Shown: positions 1-7,379 of the stretch, piece after piece
How the letters are laid out: each line of letters starts with the position of its first letter
Numbering within the stretch: position 1 is the stretch's first letter
Source of the DNA: Actinomycetota bacterium
GTDB lineage: Bacteria > Actinomycetota > Actinomycetes > Nanopelagicales > Nanopelagicaceae
Assembly (NCBI GenBank): GCA_009705235.1
Contig: WLCR01000013.1
Location: 1 to 12,720 of the forward strand
Direction: 5' to 3'
DNA: 12,720 nt
Notes under the pieces: generated by a model
What the model saw: the letters and a program-made list of their open reading frames with translations, nothing else
Database searches by the model: none
Told to the model about the DNA's origin: nothing
Program-made: the position numbers and the translations under genes

Positions 1-1275
1 ATGGTTTTGACAGCAGATCGCCCAGCCATGTTGCGTAAGACCGGTGCAAATCAAACAACAGAGCAAGCTCGCATTTTTGGTAAAGCCGTTCGGTACTTTG
101 CAGATATTGATGGTCCTGTTTATCCAATGGAATTACCACTAGATAGCTTGCGAACTGGGCCGATTCATTTAAATCTGCAATTTGATGAACCTCTGTTGTC
201 GGACGATTCTTCGGATTGGCTTTCACAAATTAATGTTGCACCAAAAGAATTTGTTGCACGTACTAAACCAGGCACACTGCGATTGGTCGGTGCACGAGGA
301 GTTGTAGTCATTGGGCATGATCGTGGCGGTTTAACAGTTGATGAAATAAAGCAATTCACAAAGGTCTTGGGTTGGCCTGTAATCGCCGAAGATCCCCTCT
401 CTTTTCCTGATGCAATTGCACATGCTTCAATTTTCTTAGCATCACCAGAAATACGCAGCACATTGATTCCACAATCGGTTTTAGTTATTGGGCGAACAAC
501 CTTGTCACGTTCAATTAATGCTTTTATTAAATCCAGTCCAATCACATATGTTGTTGATCAACGCCTTGCAACAGTGGATTCGGATCGCCAAGCTGATCGA
601 AAATTTTCAGAGTTGCCAGATCTTCAGGGTGTTATCCAGTCTGATGAATGGATTGCACAGTGGAATAAGGTTTCTGGGCGTGCACAAAAATTGATCGGAT
701 CATTAGAGGGTTGGAACGAACAGGTGATTGCCCGAACTATTGCTGCGACAATCCCCGATGGAACTGCACTATTTGTATCTTCATCACGACCAATTAGAGA
801 TCTAGAAGGTTTTGCCCACCCTAGAAGCGGAGTTCACACCTATGCTAATCGTGGATTAGCTGGAATTGATGGAAACATTTCAACCTCGCTAGGGGTTGCT
901 TATAGTCACAAAGCGACAATTGCGCTGTTGGGCGACCTTTCTTTTTTGCATGATTTAACAGGGTTGGTAAATAAGGAAGACATTAACTGTCGCTTTATTG
1001 TCATAAACAATAATGGCGGTGGAATCTTTTCAACCCTTCCACAGCGTGGCGTACATGGCTTCGAAACAGTTTTTGGAACTCCACATGGATTAAATCCAGC
1101 AGTTATCGCTCAGGCCATGGGTGTTGATGCAAAGGAGATTAGTTCTCTTAAAGAGTTAGAAGCAGAAATAAAGGCTCCAATATCTGGAATTAGTGTTGTT
1201 GTGTGCGATGTACCTGATCGTGAAGCAAATGCAGATAATTTAAAAAAGATTATGGACGCACTTACCTCTATTTAA
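1..1275 (+). CDS. menD: MenD, SEPHCHC synthase (5'-truncated by window edge)
   Basis: This is 2-succinyl-5-enolpyruvyl-6-hydroxy-3-cyclohexene-1-carboxylate synthase, a cytoplasmic ThDP- and Mg-dependent enzyme that joins 2-oxoglutarate-derived succinic semialdehyde to isochorismate in menaquinone synthesis. The visible part is 424 residues. It opens with VLTADRP..LR.TGANQTTEQ, which in complete MenD proteins lies roughly 115-120 residues in, so the ATG at position 1 is an internal Met and the real start lies upstream of the window. C-terminal pyrophosphate-domain motifs are intact: SSSRPIRDLE (260-269), NRGLAGIDGNIS (283-294), and the ThDP/Mg signature GDLSFLHD (311-318) followed by NNNGGGIFS (336-344). 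Adding the missing part gives about 540 residues, normal for the family. The stop TAA (1273-1275) lies inside the 3' end of the convergent menF. The identification is very secure. Confidence 0.96.
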   Translation: MVLTADRPAMLRKTGANQTTEQARIFGKAVRYFADIDGPVYPMELPLDSLRTGPIHLNLQFDEPLLSDDSSDWLSQINVAPKEFVARTKPGTLRLVGARGVVVIGHDRGGLTVDEIKQFTKVLGWPVIAEDPLSFPDAIAHASIFLASPEIRSTLIPQSVLVIGRTTLSRSINAFIKSSPITYVVDQRLATVDSDRQADRKFSELPDLQGVIQSDEWIAQWNKVSGRAQKLIGSLEGWNEQVIARTIAATIPDGTALFVSSSRPIRDLEGFAHPRSGVHTYANRGLAGIDGNISTSLGVAYSHKATIALLGDLSFLHDLTGLVNKEDINCRFIVINNNGGGIFSTLPQRGVHGFETVFGTPHGLNPAVIAQAMGVDAKEISSLKELEAEIKAPISGISVVVCDVPDREANADNLKKIMDALTSI

Positions 1276-2488
1276 GAGCGCTGCGCATAGGTGAAAACTT
1301 TGCATAAGTTTCTGCTAATTCAATTTCAGGATCTGAACCATCAACAATTCCACAGCCAGCAAAAATGCGAATAGTGTCACCATTTATCTGGCCACATCGA
1401 AGTGCAATTCCAAGTTCTCCATCACCTGCGGCATCAATCCAACCAACAGGGCCGGCATATCGACCGCGAGACATTCCTTCGATTTCGTTAATCAGAGCAG
1501 CAGCAATTGGTCTTGGAGTTCCACACACAGCAGCAGTCGGATGTAAGTGCTCCAGAATTGTAAATGCATCAGTATGTGCAAGCGTTTCGACTAATGCACC
1601 CGTCACATCAGTTGCGAGGTGCATGACATTTGCAAGGTGTAAAACAAATGGAGATTCAGGGACATTTGTTGACGAACAGAAAGGCTCTATTGCATCTGCG
1701 ACAGATCGCACTGCGTATTCATGTTCTGCAAGATCTTTTGATGAACGGGCTAGTGATGCGGCAAGTGCTAAATCTTTTGCATCATCACCCGTCTTACTAA
1801 TTGTTCCTGCTAAAACTCGTGAAGTAATCATTCCGCGGGATAGGCGAAGTAATAGCTCGGGAGTTGCACCGACTAATCCTGAAATCGCGTACTTCCAGGT
1901 TGATGGGTACTCAACTGCTAGCTTGTTCAAGATGGCCCGCGGATCAATAGCTTTATTGGACTTAATAGTGATATCTCTGGCTAAAACAACTTTGTCTAAA
2001 TGCCCTGATTGAATGCGAGTAACTGCCGTTGCAACACGGTTCTTCCAATCAATGTCAGCTTGTGAATTTTCATTCCAGTTCATATCTGCATTAGAGACAT
2101 GATCAGGTGAAGTTTTAAGAATCGGTTGAGGTTCTGAACCAATCCATGTAATCCAAGACTTTTCGCCCTTTGACCCAACAATTACTTGTGGAATAACAAG
2201 GACAGAGACATCATCAGGAGAAAAAGAAAATGAGGTAAACAAAATTGGGCCGGTTCCGCTGCCATGAACGGTATTAGTGACCGCTAACTTTTCTAATTGC
2301 TTCTGCCACCAGTGACGTGCATCTGCAAATCTATGTGGACCACTAACTGTCGTTGTTGCATAAGTGCCCCAACCAACTAAACCATCGCCACTACGAACCC
2401 AGGCAAGTGGATTTGAGTCTGGCAGTAATTCCAGCAATGGCAAATGCTCGCCTAGGCGAGTAGTTGTGATGGGAATAAGCTGAGACAT
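1268..2488 (-). CDS. menF: Isochorismate synthase (MenF-type chorismate-binding enzyme)
   Basis: The protein (406 residues from the ATG) converts chorismate to isochorismate, the substrate consumed by MenD, so the two convergent genes encode consecutive menaquinone steps. The chorismate-binding domain fills the C-terminal 260 residues. Numbering from a TTG start 3 codons upstream, it shows DKVVLAR (168-174, containing the general-base Lys169), GATPELLLRLSRG (210-222), EHEYAV (258-263), LHPTAAVCGTPRP (318-330), GRYAGPVGW (345-353) and GCGIVDGSDPEIELAET (381-397, Mg-binding acidic residues). The N-terminal 150 residues are variable, as usual. I prefer ATG at 2488, 5 bases after the bioY stop. 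The alternative TTG at 2497 would overlap bioY. Neither has a clear Shine-Dalgarno, so translation is probably coupled to bioY. Anthranilate synthase component I is the main paralogue risk, but the AGPVGW and GCGIV pattern plus the MenD neighbour favour MenF. A siderophore-type EntC is unlikely here. Confidence 0.93.
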   Translation of the reverse strand: MSQLIPITTTRLGEHLPLLELLPDSNPLAWVRSGDGLVGWGTYATTTVSGPHRFADARHWWQKQLEKLAVTNTVHGSGTGPILFTSFSFSPDDVSVLVIPQVIVGSKGEKSWITWIGSEPQPILKTSPDHVSNADMNWNENSQADIDWKNRVATAVTRIQSGHLDKVVLARDITIKSNKAIDPRAILNKLAVEYPSTWKYAISGLVGATPELLLRLSRGMITSRVLAGTISKTGDDAKDLALAASLARSSKDLAEHEYAVRSVADAIEPFCSSTNVPESPFVLHLANVMHLATDVTGALVETLAHTDAFTILEHLHPTAAVCGTPRPIAAALINEIEGMSRGRYAGPVGWIDAAGDGELGIALRCGQINGDTIRIFAGCGIVDGSDPEIELAETYAKFSPMRSALK

Positions 2489-2493
2489 ATTTA

Positions 2494-3075
2494 TCAATTT
2501 TTGCGGTTAACAACTCGCCAAACAACAGGCAATGAAGTTCCGGCAATTGCAATCTTTAATGCTTCGCCAACAATAAATGGTGTAAGTCCTGCTTTAATCG
2601 TCCAGTCCCAACTTTGGCCGGTGTATTGGTGCAACCACACTAGACCGAATGAAAAAGTGGTAATCGTTCCGATTAACATCGATGGTAGAGCTGTTAAGAA
2701 ATTTTGATCTAAGCGAAAACGTGCAAGTTGACCCAATACAAATGTTGCAACCAACATTCCGATCAAGTAACCACCAGTTGCACCAACAATACGATCTAAA
2801 CCATGGCCACTACTTGCAAATACTGGTGCACCTGCAATTCCGGCCACAATGTAAATGGCAAAAGTGGTAACACCCAAAGTTGACCCGTAAGCAGTTCCGA
2901 GAATTAAAACACCCAAAGTTTGACCCGTTACAGGAACAGGAGACCCAGGAACTGGAATAGCAATTTGCGCCAACGCTGCTAAACCAAGAACTCCACTGAC
3001 AACCAGAACAGCGTTTGACAGAGCTGTAGAACGTGGGATCAGCGAGGATCGAAGCGATGTAGCAGATAACGACAT
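2494..3075 (-). CDS. bioY: BioY, biotin ECF transporter substrate-binding (S) component
   Basis: A 193-residue integral membrane protein that captures biotin for an energy-coupling-factor transporter. About five to six hydrophobic segments are visible, roughly at 20-40, 50-82, 95-116, 128-149 and 165-188. Family motifs are VPVTGQTLGVL (47-57), AGAPVFA (81-87), GATGGYLIG (98-106) and a C-terminal PFIVGEALKIAIA (166-178), where many relatives have PGD..K. The ATG at 3075-3073 is preceded by AAAGG about 7 bases upstream, which supports this start. No EcfA ATPase or EcfT gene is present in the window, so it must use a shared ECF module encoded elsewhere, or act alone as reported for some BioY proteins. 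It appears to be the first gene of a two-gene minus-strand unit with menF. No biotin-synthesis gene is nearby, so a role in vitamin scavenging is likely but inferred. Confidence 0.93.
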   Translation of the reverse strand: MSLSATSLRSSLIPRSTALSNAVLVVSGVLGLAALAQIAIPVPGSPVPVTGQTLGVLILGTAYGSTLGVTTFAIYIVAGIAGAPVFASSGHGLDRIVGATGGYLIGMLVATFVLGQLARFRLDQNFLTALPSMLIGTITTFSFGLVWLHQYTGQSWDWTIKAGLTPFIVGEALKIAIAGTSLPVVWRVVNRKN

Positions 3076-3134
3076 GGGGAACCTTTCGATGTACCTAAGT
3101 TGTGGATGAGCCTACTTCAAGGGAGAATATGAGC
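3076..3134. promoter_or_regulatory. Divergent promoter region between bioY and menG
   Basis: This 59-base gap must carry the start signals for both directions unless promoters lie inside the coding regions. For menG, AAGGGAG at 3119-3125 is a good Shine-Dalgarno, with 9 bases before the ATG at 3135. TAAGTT (3096-3101) fits a TAnnnT -10 element on the plus strand. For bioY, AAAGG just upstream of its ATG is the ribosome site, and TATTCT on the minus strand (complement of 3124-3129) is a possible -10. No convincing -35 hexamer is seen for either. A weak direct repeat, CCTAAGTT (3094-3101) and CCTACTTC (3111-3118), 17 bases apart, could be an operator but may be chance. I do not see a clear inverted repeat of the BirA or BioQ kind. 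Confidence 0.4.
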
Positions 3135-3827
3135 ATGTCCCGCGCCAATTTGAACAAAGATCCCGATGAGGTAGCGGCTATGTTTGATGGGGTCGCCAAG
3201 AGATATGACCTGGTCAATGATCTTTTGAGCTTGGGCCGCACTAAGGCTTGGCGCAAAGCGGCAACAAAGATCATTGCCCCTCAACCCGGAATGGTGATTT
3301 TGGATCTGGCGGCAGGGCCAGGATCCTCATCCGAACCCCTCTTTAAGGCTGGCGCAACGGTTTTCGCCACTGATTTCAGCGAGGGAATGCTGGCTCAGGG
3401 TCGAAAAGCCCGCCCGTATCTGAACTTTTCCAAAGCTGATGCCCTTAACTTGCCCTTTGAGGCCGATACCTTTGATGTAGTCACCATTTCTTATGGGCTA
3501 CGAAACACCGCTGATTTCGATAAGGCGCTTGTTGAGGCCCGACGGGTCGCCAAACCAGGTGGGCGGATGGTGGTAGTTGAGTTCAGCCATCCGACATGGC
3601 GACCATTTCGCACCATATATAGCGAATACCTGATGCGCTTGCTGCCCATAATCGCCAGAAAGACGGCATCAAACCCAGACGCCTATATCTACCTGGCTGA
3701 ATCAATTAGGGCATGGCCAGATCAAGCCGGCTTAGCAGCGCGGATGGAAAAGGCTGGCTGGCGCAATGTCACCTGGAAAAACCTCACTTTCGGGGTTGTT
3801 GCAGTTCACAGCGGGATTAAGGGCTAG
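3135..3827 (+). CDS. menG: MenG, demethylmenaquinone methyltransferase (UbiE family)
   Basis: SAM-dependent C-methyltransferase catalysing the final step of menaquinone synthesis, demethylmenaquinone to menaquinone; it is also named ubiE. From this ATG it is 230 residues, the usual length. Visible motifs are MFDGVAKRYDL near the N-terminus (16-26), SAM-binding DLAAGPG (57-63), TDFSEGML (79-86), the family signature YGLRN (120-124), RVAKPGGRMVVVEFS (137-151) and YLAESIRAWPDQ (186-197). I chose ATG 3135 because mycobacterial MenG starts at the matching MSRA..KDP and because AAGGGAG sits 9 bases upstream. A GTG at 3102 and an ATG at 3129 are in frame but give unconserved extensions. The gene is richer in GC (about 53% by hand count over 3121-3840) than its flanks and prefers GCC and GGC codons where neighbours use GCA and GCT. 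The nuo operon starts 39 bases downstream. Confidence 0.96.
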   Translation: MSRANLNKDPDEVAAMFDGVAKRYDLVNDLLSLGRTKAWRKAATKIIAPQPGMVILDLAAGPGSSSEPLFKAGATVFATDFSEGMLAQGRKARPYLNFSKADALNLPFEADTFDVVTISYGLRNTADFDKALVEARRVAKPGGRMVVVEFSHPTWRPFRTIYSEYLMRLLPIIARKTASNPDAYIYLAESIRAWPDQAGLAARMEKAGWRNVTWKNLTFGVVAVHSGIKG

Positions 3828-3866
3828 CGGTCACTGGCATTAGCCAATCGACCTTAGGATTTCGCA
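3828..3866 (+). promoter_or_regulatory. menG-nuoA gap with possible leaderless nuoA promoter
   Basis: The 39-base gap contains TAGGAT at 3855-3860, a close match to the actinobacterial -10 type TAnnnT. It lies exactly 6 bases (TTCGCA) before the GTG start of nuoA at 3867, the geometry expected when transcription starts on the first base of the start codon (a leaderless mRNA). The same bases include AGGA (3856-3859), 7 bases before the GTG, which would serve as a Shine-Dalgarno if nuoA is read through from menG. The two readings cannot be separated from sequence alone. No good -35 is seen at 3831-3837. Small hairpins are possible (TGGC-ATTA-GCCA at 3835-3846; GGCTA 3822-3826 with TAGCC 3841-3845), without a T-run. 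Confidence 0.4.
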
Positions 3867-4232
3867 GTGACTTCCAATCCATATGTACCGATTTTGGTGA
3901 TCGGCGCCATTGGTTTTGGCTTCGCCGCTTTTTCGGTTATTGCAGGTGCGCTCGCAGGCCCAGCCAGATACAACCGCGCAAAGCTAGATGCTTACGAGTG
4001 CGGAATCGAACCATCTCCACAAGCAGCTGAAGGTGGACGTTTTCCAGTTAAGTACTTTTTAACGGCGATGCTTTTCATCATTTTTGATATTGAAATTGTC
4101 TTCCTTTACCCATGGGCAGTGTCATTTGATGCACTTGGTCTCTTTGGTTTGGTTGAGATGGCAATTTTTATCGGAACAGTTTTTGTTGCATATGCATATG
4201 TCTGGCGCCGCGGCGGATTGGAATGGGACTAA
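3867..4232 (+). CDS. nuoA: NuoA, NADH-quinone oxidoreductase subunit A
   Basis: A 121-residue membrane subunit of complex I, located at the junction of the peripheral and membrane arms beside the quinone channel. Three transmembrane segments are apparent (about 7-29, 62-82 and 94-113). The family hallmarks are YECGIEP (43-49) in the long loop after the first helix, and RFPVKYFL leading into FIIFDIEIVFLYPWA, with buried acids Asp74 and Glu76. Length and topology are normal. The start is GTG, supported by AGGA 7 bases upstream or alternatively by a leaderless promoter. It is the first gene of the nuo operon, with only 3 bases between its TAA and the nuoB ATG. Confidence 0.96.
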   Translation: MTSNPYVPILVIGAIGFGFAAFSVIAGALAGPARYNRAKLDAYECGIEPSPQAAEGGRFPVKYFLTAMLFIIFDIEIVFLYPWAVSFDALGLFGLVEMAIFIGTVFVAYAYVWRRGGLEWD

Positions 4233-4235
4233 ACA

Positions 4236-4793
4236 ATGGGTCTTGAAGAGAAAATCCCGAGTGGTTTTTTATTAACTACAGTTGAAAAACTTGCAGGTTA
4301 TATGCGCAAGAACTCTTTGTGGCCAGCAACATTTGGCCTTGCATGTTGTGCAATTGAAATGATGGCGGTTGGTTCTGCGGCAAAGTATGACATCGCCCGT
4401 TTTGGTGGAGAAGTGTTCCGCGCATCCCCACGCCAAGCAGATTTAATGATCGTTGCCGGTCGCGTATCTAACAAGATGGCGCCAGTGCTTCGTCAGATTT
4501 ATGATCAAATGTCAGCACCTAAGTGGGTTCTTGCAATGGGTGCATGTGCATCATCAGGTGGAATGTTTAACAACTATGCAATTGTTCAAGGCGTAGACCA
4601 CATTGTTCCGGTTGATATTTATTTGCCTGGTTGCCCCCCACGTCCAGAAATGTTGCTCGATGCAATTTTGAAATTACATGAGCAAATCAATGAGACAAAA
4701 CTTGGTGCAAACCGTGCTCAAATCATTAAGGAAGTTGAACTTGCAGCTATGAACGCAAAGCCAACTCACGAGATGAAGGGCTTGCTTGCGTAA
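4236..4793 (+). CDS. nuoB: NuoB, NADH-quinone oxidoreductase subunit B (cluster N2 subunit)
   Basis: A 185-residue peripheral-arm subunit of complex I that holds the terminal [4Fe-4S] cluster N2, which passes electrons to quinone. All four N2 ligands are present: the tandem pair Cys37-Cys38 in LACCAIEM, Cys104 in GACASSGG and Cys133 in PGCPPRP. The N-terminus ([19 protein letters not shown]) and the [19 protein letters not shown] block (57-75) are typical of actinobacterial NuoB. The ATG follows nuoA by 3 bases and there is no strong Shine-Dalgarno, so re-initiation after nuoA is likely. The TAA stop shares its last base with the nuoC ATG. Nothing is unusual. Confidence 0.97.
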   Translation: MGLEEKIPSGFLLTTVEKLAGYMRKNSLWPATFGLACCAIEMMAVGSAAKYDIARFGGEVFRASPRQADLMIVAGRVSNKMAPVLRQIYDQMSAPKWVLAMGACASSGGMFNNYAIVQGVDHIVPVDIYLPGCPPRPEMLLDAILKLHEQINETKLGANRAQIIKEVELAAMNAKPTHEMKGLLA

Positions 4794-5419
4794 TGACTGA
4801 TGGAATGTTTGGCGCAAATGGTACTGGCGACACATCTGGCTACGGTGGATTAGTTCGTAAAGCTAGTGCTGCAGGCTCTTCAGAGCGTCCTTACGGCGGT
4901 TATTTTGATGATGTTGCCGACGATCTAGAGCGCGCTTATCCTGATTTTGCTGATGCGATCGAACGCGTTGTTGTTGATCGCGGTGAAATCACATTGCATG
5001 TAAAGCGTGAAAAGTTAGTTGAAGTTGCATTGATTTTGCGCGACACATTGAAGTTTGAAATGTGTATGGGCGTCAACGGTGTTCATTACCCAGAACAAAC
5101 CGGACGCGAGTTACATGCTGTTTATCCCTTGCTGTCCATGACAAAGAATCAACGAATTCGCTTAGAAGTTTCAGTTGCAGATGCTGATGCACACATCCCG
5201 TCATTAGTTGAGGTATGGGCCGGAAATAACTGGCATGAACGTGAAACTTTTGACATGTTTGGAATTATTTTTGATGGCCATCCAGGCTTAACTCGGATCT
5301 TGATGCCAGATGACTGGGAAGGTCACCCTCAACGTAAAGATTATGCACTCGGTGGAATTGCAGTTGAGTACAAAGGTGCAACGACACCGCCTCCTAGTGA
5401 AAGAAGGAGTTACAAGTGA
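4793..5419 (+). CDS. nuoC: NuoC, NADH-quinone oxidoreductase subunit C (30 kDa subunit)
   Basis: A 208-residue peripheral-arm subunit of complex I with no cofactor, packing against NuoD and NuoB near the quinone site. The first 35 residues are Gly/Ser-rich and not conserved. The 30-kDa domain then runs from about 45 to 190 and ends in the signature [18 protein letters not shown] (147-164) plus [19 protein letters not shown] (166-184). It is a free-standing NuoC, not the NuoCD fusion seen in enterobacteria. The ATG overlaps the nuoB stop by one base (TAATG), with a weak GAAGGG further upstream. The stop TGA overlaps the nuoD start in a GTGA arrangement. Confidence 0.96.
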   Translation: MTDGMFGANGTGDTSGYGGLVRKASAAGSSERPYGGYFDDVADDLERAYPDFADAIERVVVDRGEITLHVKREKLVEVALILRDTLKFEMCMGVNGVHYPEQTGRELHAVYPLLSMTKNQRIRLEVSVADADAHIPSLVEVWAGNNWHERETFDMFGIIFDGHPGLTRILMPDDWEGHPQRKDYALGGIAVEYKGATTPPPSERRSYK

Positions 5420-6753
5420 CAACCTTTGATCCATACGCACCTTCACGCGATACAACTGAAGGAAAAGTTTTCTCTGTTACGGGTGGAGATTGGGACGCGC
5501 TAGTTCAAGATATTGGTGCAACAAAAGAAGAACGCGTTGTTGTAAATATGGGTCCTCAGCACCCATCAACTCATGGCGTACTTCGTTTGGTGTTAGAACT
5601 TGAAGGCGAAACAGTTACAGAAGCACGATGCGGAATTGGGTACCTGCACACAGGTATTGAAAAAAACATGGAGTACCGTAACTGGACTCAGGGAACCACA
5701 TTTGTCACTCGCATGGATTACCTAGGACCGTTGCACAATGAAACGGCATACTGTTTAGCAATTGAAAAGCTTTTGGGAATTACAGATGATGTCCCAGAGC
5801 GTGCATCTGTCATTCGAGTAATGATGATGGAGCTCAACCGTATTTCTTCACACATGGTTGCTCTGGGCACCGGAGCACTCGAATTAGGCGCTATGGGACC
5901 TATGTTCTTTGCTTTCCGCGATCGCGAAACTGTTCTTGAAATCTTCGAAATGATCACTGGTTTGCGCATGAATATGGCCTACATCCGTCCGGGTGGAGTT
6001 CAGCAAGATCTTCCAGAAGGCGCTCTTTCAAAGATCCGCGATGGCGTAAAGCTGATGCGTAAAAACTTTAAAGACAACGCAACATTGTTAATTGGAAACT
6101 CAATTTGGATGAAGCGCACACAAGGTATTGGTTATTTAGATCTTGCAGGGTGCACAACATTAGGAATCACTGGTCCAGTTCTTCGTTCAACCGGAATGCC
6201 TTGGGATCTTCGTAAGGTTCAACCATATTGTGGTTATGAAAACTATAATTTTGATGTTGTAACTGCAGATACTTGCGATGTGTATGGTCGCTTCTTGATT
6301 CGCATGAATGAATTAGAACAATCACTTCGTATTATCGAACAATGTGTTGATAAGTTAGAAAAACTTGAAGGCGCACCAGTAATGGTTGCGGATAAGAAAA
6401 TTGCATGGCCCGCACAACTTGCAATGGGTGGCGATGGACTTGGTAACTCACTTGATCACATCCGCCAAATCATGGGTACATCTATGGAGTCGTTGATTCA
6501 CCACTTCAAACTTGTAACAGAAGGTTTCCATGTTCCTGCTGGCCAGGCATATGTTGCCATCGAATCTCCGCGCGGAGAATTAGGTGCTTCTGTTGTTTCA
6601 GATGGAGGAACTCGTCCGTACCGTGTTCACTTCCGTGAGCCGTCATTTAATAATTTGCAAGCAACTGCTGCAATGAGTGAAGGCGGCATGGTTGCCGACA
6701 TCATCGGCGCGGTTGCATCAATTGATCCAGTTATGGGAGGAGTTGATCGCTAA
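5416..6753 (+). CDS. nuoD: NuoD, NADH-quinone oxidoreductase subunit D (49 kDa subunit)
   Basis: A 445-residue peripheral-arm subunit that forms the quinone-reduction pocket of complex I together with NuoB. It shows GPQHPSTHG (46-54), YLHTGIEK (76-83) and the C-terminal signature ending PVMGGVDR. By family alignment the quinone-headgroup ligands are His53 (second His of HPSTH) and Tyr102 in [10 protein letters not shown]; their spacing of 49 residues matches Yarrowia His95/Tyr144. About 35 extra residues precede the conserved core, as in other actinobacteria. The start is GTG, overlapping the nuoC stop by 4 bases, with a strong AAGGAG (5404-5409) 6 bases upstream that fixes the start. The stop shares a base with the nuoE ATG. 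Confidence 0.97.
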   Translation: MTTFDPYAPSRDTTEGKVFSVTGGDWDALVQDIGATKEERVVVNMGPQHPSTHGVLRLVLELEGETVTEARCGIGYLHTGIEKNMEYRNWTQGTTFVTRMDYLGPLHNETAYCLAIEKLLGITDDVPERASVIRVMMMELNRISSHMVALGTGALELGAMGPMFFAFRDRETVLEIFEMITGLRMNMAYIRPGGVQQDLPEGALSKIRDGVKLMRKNFKDNATLLIGNSIWMKRTQGIGYLDLAGCTTLGITGPVLRSTGMPWDLRKVQPYCGYENYNFDVVTADTCDVYGRFLIRMNELEQSLRIIEQCVDKLEKLEGAPVMVADKKIAWPAQLAMGGDGLGNSLDHIRQIMGTSMESLIHHFKLVTEGFHVPAGQAYVAIESPRGELGASVVSDGGTRPYRVHFREPSFNNLQATAAMSEGGMVADIIGAVASIDPVMGGVDR

Positions 6754-7379
6754 TGGCATATTCAGATCAAGATTTGCAAATTATGGATTCAATTATCAAG
6801 CGTTACCCACGCCCTCGTTCTGCGATCATGCCTTTGCTGCATTACGTGCAATCAAAAGCAGGATATGTAACCAATGAAGGCATTGAAGTAATTGCAAAGC
6901 TTCTTCAACTAGAAGCTGCTGAAGTGACTGCTGTATCTACCTTTTACACCCAATACAAGCCAACACCGGTCGGTGAATACCACGTCGGTGTCTGTACAAA
7001 TACTTTGTGTGCCGTAATGGGTGGGGATGCGATCTTTGATTCATTGAAAGATCACTTGGGAATTGGCAATGATGAAGTTACCGCCGATGGCAAAGTTTCT
7101 TTAGAACATATCGAGTGCAACGCAGCCTGTGATTATGCCCCTGTTGTTATGGCCAACTGGGAATTTTATGACAACCAAACAGTTCAGTCAGCAAAAGATT
7201 TAGTTGATTCGATGCGTGCAGGAAATCCAAAACCTCCAACACGTGGTCCTAACAAGTTGGTTACATGGAAAGAAGCTTCCGCTGTTCTTGCAGGATTAAA
7301 TGATGGACTTGCAAACGAAGGTGTTCAGGCTGGTGAGCCAACATTGCTTGGTTTGAAACTTTCGAAAGAGGGAAAGTAA
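6753..7379 (+). CDS. nuoE: NuoE, NADH-quinone oxidoreductase subunit E (24 kDa, cluster N1a)
   Basis: A 208-residue subunit of the NADH-oxidising module with a thioredoxin-like [2Fe-2S] ferredoxin domain. The four N1a ligands are visible as Cys81 and Cys86 in VCTNTLC and Cys122 and Cys126 in ECNAAC. The N-terminal helical part (about 5-70) has the usual family pattern, with AEVTAVSTFY (56-65). The C-terminal 60 residues (PTRGPNKLVTWKEASAVL onward) form the actinobacterial-type tail and show no further motif. The ATG shares a base with the nuoD TAA. A strong AGGAG (6738-6742) lies 10 bases upstream, inside the nuoD 3' end. Confidence 0.96.
   Translation: MAYSDQDLQIMDSIIKRYPRPRSAIMPLLHYVQSKAGYVTNEGIEVIAKLLQLEAAEVTAVSTFYTQYKPTPVGEYHVGVCTNTLCAVMGGDAIFDSLKDHLGIGNDEVTADGKVSLEHIECNAACDYAPVVMANWEFYDNQTVQSAKDLVDSMRAGNPKPPTRGPNKLVTWKEASAVLAGLNDGLANEGVQAGEPTLLGLKLSKEGK

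Noticed and set aside
1..1275. Complete short MenD starting at the first base
   Set aside because: The ATG at position 1 falls in the middle of the conserved LTADRP..LR.TGANQTT block, so the gene is cut by the window and is not a truncated natural form.
1365..2012. A 215-codon open frame on the plus strand, antisense to menF
   Set aside because: The opposite strand encodes all the chorismate-binding motifs in this interval. The plus-strand translation is Ser/Ala-rich without recognisable motifs and lacks a ribosome site.
2489..2497. TTG start for menF at 2497
   Set aside because: It overlaps the bioY stop and has no clear Shine-Dalgarno. ATG at 2488 is only three codons downstream and is a stronger start codon. 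The choice does not affect function and remains slightly uncertain.
3822..3846. Hairpins after menG (GGCTA/TAGCC and TGGC-ATTA-GCCA) as an intrinsic terminator
   Set aside because: The stems are only 4-5 base pairs, they compete with each other, and no T-run follows. Read-through into nuoA is equally likely.
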